The notes under the pieces were generated by a model. It made no database searches, was not told the DNA's origin, and saw only the letters and a program-made list of their open reading frames with translations. Positions 39,937 to 50,349 of a stretch of 64,000 nt of DNA are shown one piece after another. The first letter of the stretch is position 1, and every line of letters starts with the position of its first letter. The stretch comes from Lineus longissimus (Eukaryota; Nemertea; Pilidiophora; Heteronemertea; Lineidae), in NCBI RefSeq assembly GCF_910592395.1, contig NC_088309.1, forward strand, positions 21,702,599-21,766,598, written 5' to 3'. The position numbers and the translations under genes are program-made.

Positions 39937-40478
39937 GGAAGTGACTATTTGGCAAGCCCGGCTCACCAAACAGCGCCTTTTTTCTGCCCTAGATGGAGAG
40001 CCGAACTCATGCATATTCAACCATCCAGGAGCTCATTATCATTCGTGGCAACACGGTCAGCAACACTGTAGTTACAGTGAAACGCCTTTAGAAATGCACA
40101 CTAATGCATTTAACATGCTTATCAGTTAAATCACGTTTACGACTTTTTTTTGTAAATCCATACAGTCATGTACATGTACATGCTTCTTCATGGATTATTG
40201 ACCAAAACCCGAGTTTAGTAACAGAAATTGAATCGAGAGCGGGAAGTCGGCCATTGTTAAATATGCGCATATAAATTCGAATAATGACGTCACTGCTCTC
40301 TGATTGGCCAACATGTTGTAACCTTTCCGGCTCGCCAAAGAGGGTAGTATTTTTGCCCTGTTTGGCAAGCCCGGCTGGCCGAACAGGGTGGCTTTTTAGT
40401 GCTGTTTGGCAAGCGGCTCTCCAAACAGGACAAAAAAAGATGCCTGTTCGGCGAGCGGCTTGCCAAATAGACCCGGCC
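39937..40478. mobile_element. Fold-back MITE, long copy (542 bp) with 9-bp target duplication
   Basis: AAGAATCTA is repeated exactly at 39928-39936 and 40479-40487, framing an element that starts GGAAGTGACTATTTGGCAAG. On the reverse strand it starts GGCCGGGTCTATTTGGCAAG. Inside, TTTGGCAAGC-type words recur in both orientations. Its middle (about 300 bp) is absent from the short copy at 7664-7908. No transposase is encoded, so it is non-autonomous. A 9-bp duplication fits Mutator-like elements best; the superfamily is inference. Confidence 0.78.
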
Positions 40479-42299
40479 AAGAATCTAATGCCGATATAGT
40501 CTTATACGTCCCTGGAGATTCGCGTCTATAGAAGGTGAGAAATTAAGGAATGGTTCGCATAGAGACCATTACCGCCTATTCCTATAAGAGTTTAACAGCG
40601 CATAATAGAATTCTTTGGCCCCTGCCGCGGATATACTTTTATCTCAGTACATTTCAAACTTGTACACTGGTATATAGGCCTACCGTTGCTTTTCCGTTTG
40701 GGATTGGCGTGAGCAGCTGACCGGAAAAAAGTTAGAGGAAGGGTGAGGGTGAAGATCAGAAGTTAAAACTGAAATGTGGACTGACGTTAAGACAGCCCTT
40801 TATTATACGGAACTCACGTAAAGAAAGCCGCAGTGCTTTTTCTTTTTTCACCTTTCGACACCGACACCGATCCCGGTTGCGTCTTCGCGTTAAGCGACGA
40901 ATGAAAAGCCTTAGCTGTCAATTCCTTCTTTGTCACAAATCGTGACGCGCTCATATTTCTTTGAGCCATTTTCAATAATCTTTCGACAGCGGTTTACAAT
41001 TACTTGTATCTTCCGCCAGAGGGGATGGAACTTTGACATATTCGTATTTTCAGCTCATAACTGGTGATATTAAATGGTGAAATGCCACCAACAGGCATGA
41101 CCTGATGTGTAATCTGCTAACAGTTGCCTGATTCATTACTTACAAAGATACTCAGGAAATAATACATCATGTTCATCTGACTGTTTTCATTTCTGTTCGA
41201 CAACCGGGTTCGCCCATAACTCTTTTTGCTCAGCTTTTTTGAAAATTACAGAACATGACAATGTATTGTCAACTAATTGGTTCAATCGCGGCACGATTCA
41301 CAAAAAGCTTGCCCATGATACTCAATGGGTTTGACAGTGTTGTTTGGAATATCGTATTGCCCTTCGCGCTATTGGTCCTCAAAGAGTGTTACAAGTCGCA
41401 CCGCAATGCCGTTGATTAATAAAGGTTGGGGTGGTTTTGACTGAAACTGCAAACCGACATGTACCATGATGTTTTCAGCAAGCTTACACTTCCTGCCATC
41501 GAACGCATCACTAGCTTGTGCAAAGCAAACGTTCCAAAAAACAACAACTTTGCATCGTCTGTCGCCATGGTCACTCTGGTTGTTCAGGCGCCCATTGTGA
41601 AAGCATTATAGCCATAGGTGCTAATATCAATATCGTCTCAATTGTGTGTAAAGAACGATTAGGGAGTTCATGTGACAAGGGGTTTTGCATTTAAAAGCCA
41701 TTCAGGTGTAAAGTTCCTCAGTATGTTTTTCAGTTTTGCAGTGCTTCATTTGGTGTGTGTTTTCCAATATTGCAGTGCTTTTCGGGAAGCCATCGATAAA
41801 GAGAACCTGTATCAGTTTTGGGCGCGCCTGTCAGACTCTACTAGAGGGGGGGGGGGACTGAGATGTCTCTATTTGTCACTGTCGTCATAACGCTCTTTAT
41901 CGATATCCATTAAACATTTTCAAGACTAATGGTGCCTCCCGGCTTTGGACCATAATCTCAAGCAGTCAAAAGAGATTACACTTTGATAGAGTCGTTTGTT
42001 GGTTTCGAAATGAGCGAGATAGACATGATAGACGAACCGTCTGTTAAAGCGTTTACTTCAAGTAATCCAACATTTTGAAATATAATGACGTCAAAAGTAA
42101 CCGCCTGCACAGCAGAATCTCACGCTGGAAAATAGTCAGCATGGCTTGTAAATGACATGGATGTCGCCTGGTTTGTCCGAAGACTAAGCAAAAAATGGTT
42201 CGCTATAATGCAGTATATTTGCAAGCCGCGATTTACGCGAATGCAAGTTTCCTATAGCACCACGACGAAAACGAACAAATATCAGATACATGTGGACAC

Positions 42300-43520
42300 T
42301 TTTCTCGCAAAACAGAGTTTCCACCAATATAAAGCCCTTCAGGCGCCATCGAATACTAAAGCTCTGCCTGTCTTCGACGGAGTGAAATCTGACAAGTTCG
42401 AATCCGAACGGATTCACATATTCTTTCAGCGCCGACATCAGAAAATCGATGTAACCACTGCTGCAACAAGTATAGATAGGATGTAGGGGATAAGTAATAC
42501 GAATTAAGGAACAATGTCATGTTCTCTTGTTGCAAGATAAAAGAAGTGACACACGTCTTGCTTCAAAGGCGGCAGGTTGAACAGGCATAGCAGGACGTGA
42601 CATTTTTGATAACACAAATGTTATCGCGAAAAAGTTTCAGCCGATAAACCCCCATAATATCGATGATAGCGCTTTCTTTGACGGGGTGATAATTGACAAG
42701 TTCAAGTCAGAGATTATTCGTCTATTTTGTCAACGATTGTCATATCGGAAATTCGATGTCGTAGGCGGACACCATTGCTGATGTTGGTCTGGATGCAGTA
42801 GGAGAATTTCCAGATGTAGAGGATGGGACATTAAGTACAATGTATACTTTCCCATCCTCTACACGGCCTAATGCAAGTCTACAACAACTTGGTAGTCATG
42901 ACTCAAGCTGTCTTCCAATTAATGAACTCAATCGCGCACTTCGATGGGCGTTCTCTCTTAGAAATAAAAGTTTTTGAGCTTTTGACGAAACGATTTCCGC
43001 CGCCAATATAAAGAAAGCTTGCATCTTTGACGAGAGTGAAACCTGACAAGTTGGAATCCGAACGGATTCATATATCAAGTCGCCTCATCTATTCTTATTC
43101 ATTCCGCCCCAATGCTGAAATCAGACATCACCATTGCTGCAACAGCTAATGGTAGATGGTGTAGGTGTAGGTGATTGGCAGTAAGAGGGGATAGAAAGTT
43201 GTGATCAGAGTTTCTCTTGTTGCACGTTGTTATTTCTGTTTTTAAATATTTACATCTGAAAATCGATGGCTCAGTATAGGGTCACAATTGCTGCAACAAC
43301 TCCATGGTAGATCGGGTGTAGCTAGGAGATTGTTAACAAAAACGGAGAGGAAGGACGAGTGGGGTTCTAATGTTACACATGTTCTTTATGACGGAAAATC
43401 GATACGATATCACCATTGCTGCAAAAACGCCATGGTAGATCGGATGTTCGAAATTGGGAACAGGAGCGGATGAGAAGGTGTGAATAGAACTTCTCACGTT
43501 GCAGCAACAACGGGAAGATC
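42300..43520 (+). repeat. Degenerate direct-repeat array, about five units
   Basis: A signature of the form GAAAATCGAT...CACCATTGCTGCAACAA...CATGGTAGATCGG recurs near 42441, 42746, 43116, 43259 and 43394. Units 1-3 also share an upstream block (TTGACGGAGTGAAA..TGACAAGTT..). TCTCTTGTTGCA-like words follow units 1, 4 and 5. Spacing is irregular (about 310, 370, 140 and 135 bases) and identity is moderate, so the array is old. Confidence 0.6.
42815..42863. repeat. Perfect 14-bp inverted repeat, 21-nt loop
   Basis: TGTAGAGGATGGGA and TCCCATCCTCTACA are exact reverse complements. It lies inside the degenerate repeat array. Confidence 0.75.
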
Positions 43521-45317
43521 GAGTTTTGGCGGAGATCAAGCGGGAATGAAAGGTGTCAGTGTGTATTCGAGAGTCCTTTATATAGCACATTGTTATTCAG
43601 CTTTTATATTTTATGACAGAAAGTCAGTGTACATGCAAGAATTGATACACGGAATAACGCAAAGGGATGATGGAAGCCCCGATCCTAGAATTTCAGGCAT
43701 AACCTGCAGGACAATCATTTTCGAATAAGGGAAACTTGATCAAGCACAGTCGGTCATTTCCTTTCTTGACCTAAAAACTAAAAACAAGAGTTAGACTCTA
43801 TAAAGAATGTTTTATTAGATCAACATTACAAACACTACAAAGTGATTCAGTTCCCTTGGGACAGATTTTTCAAATGTAGATGCGAGAAACCTGGACGTAT
43901 GCGTACAAACATGTAACATTTTAAACGGTACATCACCACAACCGCACTTATATATACACGTAAATGTAGTTACCTAACACCATATTCACTTAACAATTAA
44001 CATAACATGGGGCGTCCATATGACATCTTGATAGACGTCGACATTAACGCCTATTGCGTAGAATTTGAAAATTTTTCTGAATCCTTTTTATCAGAACAAA
44101 ACACTTTGAGCTCTTGCACGATAAGACGGCTTTACCGAGATTCGTAATGGATCTTGCCAATTTTTGGACATCGGGCAAAGATTTATCAAACCCAACTCTG
44201 AAGAGTGAAGAGTTTACTTTCCACTTATTTGGGCTCGATGTTCGATATTTTGTCCAATTAGCCAAGTTCGTTCTTGGACACGCTGTTTACATGCATTACC
44301 CGCTGGAAATATACACGGCCGTAGCAGCAAGTACGTACGTCAAAGCGATGAAACTTGGCCTACATACTACCTTTATAACAGACTACACAATGACATGGTT
44401 TAAGATCTACGCTATATTCAATACGCGTAGCGTTGCGTAAATGGTAAATTTTCAAACTTCGGATGAACGGAAGTAGCCTTTAGTAACCATCGAATGAAAC
44501 AGCAAAGTCTGAAATGCCAATGTGATAATTAACCATTCGCTCATCCATATATACTTGATTGAGCGAATATGGCAATCTATGTGAAGGGACGCTCCTCCGC
44601 CATCAAACGTACCTCTGAGCTACCGGTGAGCCTCAATGGACAGTGTTATACGGTCAACGTTTAAATAACAACGCCCGGTCGCTACATGTAGCTACCCCGA
44701 AATATTTACACAATGATTATTCATTTACATTTAGCATGATTGCAGGCTACCTGCTCGTAATCAATAACATAACACACGGTTCCGATGAAACTCTACGAAG
44801 GCACTTGTGTGATAGCGAGTCAAGTCTTCAAATGGAAGTGGAATTTTTTCTCGTTGGCGGTTCAAAAACAAAAGGGAAAGAAGAACTGAACATCAACCTA
44901 CAAGTAGCCAACGCACATATTTACAAATGTACTATAAATGCAACTTAATCACTAACATGACATGATGATTCTGTACAGCAGTTGACTTTTGTAACACAAA
45001 ACATCTGCAACAAAAACCCCAGTCTGCTTTGCACGGATGTTCTCCCGAGCTTTCAAGTCCCTATGCCAAGAAGCAACTTCTCCCCTGGTTCTTTTTCGAA
45101 CGTACCTCAAGAGTGAAAGCTTGTTTGGAATCCTTGCTTTAGGATGGATATCCATCATATTAAGATTGACATCCACTGAATCTTATCGGCAGCCATGTCA
45201 CTCACGACGCCCAATGCGGCGAAGAGTCGCCGACTCTGTCTTAATCAACAGCCAATAACCAACATGGGCCACATTGGTACACTAGTATGTCAATTGCAAT
45301 AAGCAACAATTTGCGAG

Positions 45318-45363
45318 CTAATGATAGTGGACAGCGCAATTGCCTGGACATCACTATCATTAG
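45318..45363. repeat. Perfect 12-bp inverted repeat, 22-nt loop
   Basis: CTAATGATAGTG at 45318-45329 and CACTATCATTAG at 45352-45363 are exact reverse complements. Confidence 0.7.
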
Positions 45364-46358
45364 AACGAGACGGGTACTTCGGGCAGCACCGGAGGGATCG
45401 TTTGGCGCTGTCTCATCAACTTAATGTTACATATACTCCCGGCTAATCATGTAGTTACCAACATAAGAACGGCGCTTATTACGGAATATGCCATGACATT
45501 CTTGTGCCATTCCGATACAGCAGTGTGAATTTTGACCAAGTGGGCGATATATAGAGTTGTGGTGACGCAGGTGTTACGGTTATCGTTGTCGAGGGAGTAG
45601 TTAGCTTCTGGCTGCCATCTAACTGCAGCTGATCTGACGCCGAGATAACAGGCCTTTCAATTACTTAAACGAGCACGCGTTTACTGACGCTCCCTGCGCC
45701 CAAACTATTAAGTGGTTCGTTAAAAATGGTTCGTTAAAAGTGGTTGTGACCATGCAAAATTGAAAGGCCTGCATAGAACGTATGCAGAGGCAGTTTTCTC
45801 ATGAATGAAAAATGACCTTTAAAGCCAAGGAAAGTTAGAAAATAATTAACCTTATGCCTCAACCAATTGGCTCAATGAATTGAATAAATTTAAACGTGGC
45901 AAGAATGTACTCACAATTGCCCGATGAAATCTCCAATTTCTAGGTCAGACAATTAAGAATTTTAAATGCCAACAACTTGCCTAGAAAAATTCAAACGAGC
46001 GACAATGCGACAGTGACCGAGAGAAACAGTGCCAGCAAATTTCAAGTTAACTCTCCCGGTAAGCCCCATTTTAGACGAGATCAATAAAAACGATCAGCGA
46101 AGCAGAAACACGGAAAAAAACGCCTCGCCTCCATGCCATTTGTAACAGAATGTCGTTTACGAAGTTGATACTCAATTAGTCACAAAATTACGCTGGAGTT
46201 AGTGTTAATCCGGGATCACGTGGGGCTAGAGCCGCGGCCATCAGCCATGATGAATCAGGCTCTAATCAAATCCCACTGCTGCTCCAGGTCCGGGATGCCT
46301 CGGCAGATGATCGATACACCCCTTTAACCCGTTGGATGCGAAAAGCATTACTAATAGA

Positions 46359-47561
46359 TCATGAATGTAATATGATATCTGTCACGTTTTTGACATCGGG
46401 GATTATGTCTTTGATATCCGTTACGACATCAGGACGGATTCGGTTGATGTGGATTCCACCAACCCAGTGATGCATCCAGTGGTGGTCCGTGTACGCCACA
46501 TCGGGGGTAAACCGTACAAAACCACGCTTCTTCTCATCTTTGCACCTCTGTATTTCCTTCGCATTGAAGTTGAACTTTTGAGGAGAATCGCACGCGGACA
46601 TGAACCGGTATTTCAAGTTCATGTCAATGTTCGGATGGAAGACATCAGGGTCAGCAAGATACACAGTATCTTTAATTGTGTAATTATACTTGTTCTGTTC
46701 TTTATAATCATTCAGGATACGTCCAACCATCATAGGACCAGTCTTGTTCATCACATCAGATTTTTTGTTCCCGTAATAGTTCCTGGGAATTGTCTCCACA
46801 ATCATTTTTAGATACTGGTGTCCCTTGGAAGAAGCCATGAAAGCATTACAGGGCATGTACTTGCGCCAGCCCCAATAGACCTTGGAATGCGCGAACGGTT
46901 CCTGACTTACAATTGCATAATGTGAGGTTGTTAGGGGCGTTAAAGATTTCACAGCAGCTATATCAATATCAGCATACACTCCTCCAAACTCATGCAGGAC
47001 GAAGTATCGCATCACATCAGCTTTTTGGATAGCTTTTTCGTATTTCGTAAAATACTTTAAATATTGCGGATATTTTTTCTTCACCAGCAAAAGAGCATCC
47101 TCATCAGTCCAAAACCAGTATTCCCAATCAGGGTTAAACTTCCTCCATGATTGAATCCACGATTTAGTGGTCGTTGGCACCTTTCGGGTCATCCATGTCT
47201 GGTGTATTCTCTTTGGTATTTTTGGCGTCGCATCAGGTTTTTCGTTTACAAAGTCCTTATCCCTGTAAACAATTGGCAAGATGCTAGGGTTCGGAATATT
47301 TACAAGTTGACCATTTAAAGCTTTTTTTCTCAAGTCCAATAATTGCTGTTGCTCCTGTTTCGAAACTGTTGCAACTTTAGCAATTTTGATCTCAACTTGT
47401 TTTGTTTTGTCTGCTACTGTATCGTATCGTAGAACCTGGCTTGGCCGGTCAAAGAAGATGTCAGGACCGTCATTTTTCCTTGGGATGTGATGCACAAAGA
47501 AGACGACGGACACGGTTATCGCCACCACGACAAGCATTCGCTTCCATCGTCCGATCTTCAT
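46359..47561 (-). CDS. GT32-family DXD glycosyltransferase, type II membrane protein
   Basis: A single coding exon encodes 400 aa. The start is placed at MKIGRWKRM because a good acceptor (CGTTACAG) lies just upstream at 47587-47589. Coding would otherwise extend into intron sequence; the 25 bases between are 5' UTR. A short cytoplasmic basic tail is followed by a membrane anchor (about residues 9-24, LVVVAITVSVVFFV), then a stem, then the Gly_transf_sug (DXD) catalytic domain from about residue 115. Landmarks are IPKRIHQTWM, the ADVMRYFVLHEFGGVYADID block with the metal/nucleotide-sugar DxD at residues 198-200, and a C-terminal HHWMHHWVG motif. This architecture is that of Golgi mannosyl- or alpha-galactosyl-type transferases related to yeast Sur1/Och1. 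Many invertebrates carry lineage-specific copies. The donor and acceptor sugars cannot be deduced. No poly(A) signal is obvious. Confidence 0.9.
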   Translation of the reverse strand: MKIGRWKRMLVVVAITVSVVFFVHHIPRKNDGPDIFFDRPSQVLRYDTVADKTKQVEIKIAKVATVSKQEQQQLLDLRKKALNGQLVNIPNPSILPIVYRDKDFVNEKPDATPKIPKRIHQTWMTRKVPTTTKSWIQSWRKFNPDWEYWFWTDEDALLLVKKKYPQYLKYFTKYEKAIQKADVMRYFVLHEFGGVYADIDIAAVKSLTPLTTSHYAIVSQEPFAHSKVYWGWRKYMPCNAFMASSKGHQYLKMIVETIPRNYYGNKKSDVMNKTGPMMVGRILNDYKEQNKYNYTIKDTVYLADPDVFHPNIDMNLKYRFMSACDSPQKFNFNAKEIQRCKDEKKRGFVRFTPDVAYTDHHWMHHWVGGIHINRIRPDVVTDIKDIIPDVKNVTDIILHS

Positions 47562-47589
47562 GATGTCAGACGGTTTGATGCACCACCTG

Positions 47590-49235
47590 TAACGACAAGG
47601 ACAATGTAGTATGAAGTCAGGAGTATGAAGGCACTGTATGCAATAAGTTATCATCATTATTGCATTGGTTCAAATAGCCGCGGTGCTGATAGGTAAACAT
47701 GCGGACTGTGGCGAAATGACAAAGTGATGCCGGACAAGTACAAGTAATCTCCCCAATTTCGAGGCGAAGACCCTCCACCGAAATACGCGTATATATAGCC
47801 CAAATGAGAATTTTCAGCAATCTTCAGTGCTTGAAGAAGGCGTCGACAAATTAGCCGTCCGCAGTGAGGCAGTGAGGCAGCGTCAAGAGTTGGTACCAAG
47901 TGCTGGATAACACGCTGTATTCTATGGCCTACGTATTACTAGATACATTTTTGCAAGCGCGGAGAGGCGTTACTGTTCCTTCTGAGCTGGGCATTAGGCG
48001 AAAGGGAATAACGACTAGAAACCATTATTCTGGAGAAGAAAAAATGCTGTCGACAAAATAGCACAACTTTCGTAAGATAAGTTTTGGACATATTAGGATT
48101 ATAGATCTTTCGTTCGCTGTATTTCGACAGCCCCCAGGATACCTCAAGTGACGTCACATCACACATTCAGAAATGCATACTTCTAATACTATATTTGTTA
48201 TATTCAGTGTCACAAGTATGCATAGTGAGTGGTAACCCTTGACAACACAACAATGCCTTAAACATCTGCACTGAACACCATGCTACATTTCACACAATCA
48301 GAAAAACACGATATCAACGACTTTAATCGGTATTCTGGGTGTGGACAAAGAAATGTGTCAACTTTGACAACATGTTGCAAGGTAACGTGTTAATAAAACG
48401 CTCAATAAAATTGTAAGTATCATTGTACAAGCGAAAAAATAGATGGTGCCATGTGGGGTAAAGATGCATAACAACTGGCATAGAGTAACTGTACGGTACA
48501 TGTAGGCCTATATATTGACTCTATGCCGGTGCGAAACTGTTGCTTCCCTATTGGGAATAAGGAGCCCTCCTCCACTAGTCAATGATTTTTCAGGGATTCA
48601 TGGCTAGAGAGGCCACCCAAGAGTACCATCGTACACTGAATATATTTTATTTCCGGGTCTAGTACAACTGATGAACAGGTCCCTGTCACATCGACAGCCC
48701 AGTCCAACATTCCACAAGTTCAATTCAATAATGCACTAATCTTCTTTTTGGGACTTGCAGTTTTGCGTTGTACATTTATAGCCTCAGCTCTAGCTGAATT
48801 TAAATGTGCACAGAAACTATGATTGTCCCACCTTACCTAACCTCGATTCGGCTCAGTCCCCCACAAGAGAAGATCAGGCATCCATGAGTAAAGAGAGATG
48901 TCTAGGACATTATTTCGATAATCCCAAACCTCTAGAGAAAACTGGATGTTCGCCATCTATGATTACCTACTCAAATATTTATGATAACATTATCCTGGTA
49001 ATGCGACTGCGTTAAAAGAAAATATGCACTCATACACTTTCGGAGGACACAACCAAAGCGCATCTTTAAGCTTTTAAGGGTTAAAAGGTCACAGAGTTCT
49101 ACTATGGACCAGATCAATTCCTCAATGTTTACCCTTGCTGGCTCAAGATGCCAGATCCTCGAGGAATGAGAGACTGTTCCCTATACACGTCACTATCCAA
49201 GTCTACTCGAAATTGATTACCGGTACATTACCAAC
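47590..49235. other. Upstream side of glycosyltransferase gene, no other gene seen
   Basis: The 5' UTR intron of the glycosyltransferase extends into this stretch, and its first non-coding exon is not identifiable. The remaining open frames are short and unsupported. Confidence 0.4.
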
Positions 49236-49335
49236 CATCCTGAGGAAATCAGGGGTTTGGCCTAATGTTCGCCAAGTCCGGCCCTGTGTGCAGGGCCGGA
49301 GAAGCGAACATTATAACCCGTGGTTTCTTGAGGAT
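49236..49335. repeat. 100-nt near-palindromic hairpin
   Basis: The core is two perfect 9-bp stems, AATGTTCGC/GCGAACATT (49264-49272 with 49304-49312) and CCGGCCCTG/CAGGGCCGG (49278-49286 with 49291-49299), around a TGTG loop. An outer stem starts CATCCT and matches at 18 of 22 positions. It could be a miRNA-type precursor or a very small palindromic transposon; sequence alone does not decide. Confidence 0.6.
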
Positions 49336-49920
49336 GATTAATAAATACCAACGTATACGGATCTTTCCCGCCGTTACGTAGTCCTGGTGGGTAGCCTATA
49401 CGTACCACGAGATGGTAAATCGAATGTATTAAATCAAGCAGGACCACCCCCAAAATATTTGAATCGAATCAGCTGTGGATCAGGGCTGCACGGGAAAGGA
49501 CTTCGTAGAAAATGCATCTCCAGTGACGCCGTGACGTCGGCAGCAAATCATTAAAGCTGAACTGTCAATTATTGGAGCTTACCGAACACGTTAAAGTATA
49601 TTTCCAAGGACCTACATACTGTCATTACTGATACGATTTAAAAACCAATCTCGCAAATTGGAAATTTCACCAGAGTTTACCTAAACTATACGCCGTTTCT
49701 TGAAAGAATTCCTCAACTTGACATTTAGTTCGTCATATGCGGATGAATGTAATTTACTGCCAGCCCGTGTAAGTATGTGTGAAGTATAGAAGACTTCTAT
49801 CATGTGTATACTAGATATTTGCCTGCGGGCTGAGTTCGAAAGATTATTCGCGAGCAAAAGAAATATTTTAATGGGCTATTTTCCTGTATTACAGGTATAT
49901 ACATGTATACAACAGCATAC

Positions 49921-50349
49921 CTTGTCTATTCGGCATGCAAGATAAACAGCAGCCTGAGGCAGATTCACAGCGGATGAACCAGTTTTCGCACTTTTTAAAA
50001 GCCAGAGAGCTTTCTTCACCGAGTGGTGAACTTGCTGCCTTTTCATACCTGTAACGACGAGTTCAGACAAAGTTTATGAGAAGAAAACGTAAACCACAAC
50101 AGGAGGATTTTTCTAAATGAGACTGTTGTTAAAACATGTGTCCTATACATGTACGGTGGCCCGTATATGTCATAGGTATGCGCTGTGCGTAAATCAGACT
50201 TTAGTCAAACTTTAGTCGTTCTTTCCATAAATTGGACTGTTGTTAGAACTTTTGCCTTATGTCGAATAAATGAAATTGGCCATTAACAACATTAACTGAC
50301 CCAAGCACGAGATCCACTGCATCTGCAACGTTGTCATCAGACAGCGGAA
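49921..50349 (-). other. Two candidate exons of an unidentified minus-strand gene
   Basis: Segment 50301-50349 (acceptor TTGATTAATTCAG, donor GTCAGT) reads PLSDDNVADAVDLVLG. Segment 49921-50048 (acceptor GTCGTTACAG, donor GTATGC) is open in two frames: one reads KRQQVHHSVKKALWLLKS, the other, phase-compatible with the first segment, reads YEKAASSPLGEESSLAFKK. No family is recognised and no further exons were found, so this is a low-confidence pointer only. Confidence 0.25.

Larger units (their letters stand above)
40488..46358. other. Gene-free stretch, 5.9 kb, with degenerate repeats
   Basis: Open frames of about 100 aa at 42157-42486, 44114-44440 and 44643-44948 lack recognisable domains, signal peptides or splice partners. 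The first lies within a degenerate repeat array (42300-43520). Two long perfect hairpins (42815-42863 and 45318-45363) are present. No gene is called. Confidence 0.45.

Noticed and set aside
40166..40480. 104-aa and 71-aa open frames with Trp/Arg/Ala-rich text, also near 7690-7923
   Set aside because: They read through the fold-back MITE and recur wherever the element is present; not genes.
42157..42486. 109-aa plus-strand open frame
   Set aside because: Half of it is one unit of a degenerate non-coding repeat whose other units are not open. No domain.
44114..44948. Two plus-strand open frames of 108 and 101 aa
   Set aside because: No recognisable domain, no splice partners, AT-rich codon content like the surrounding DNA.
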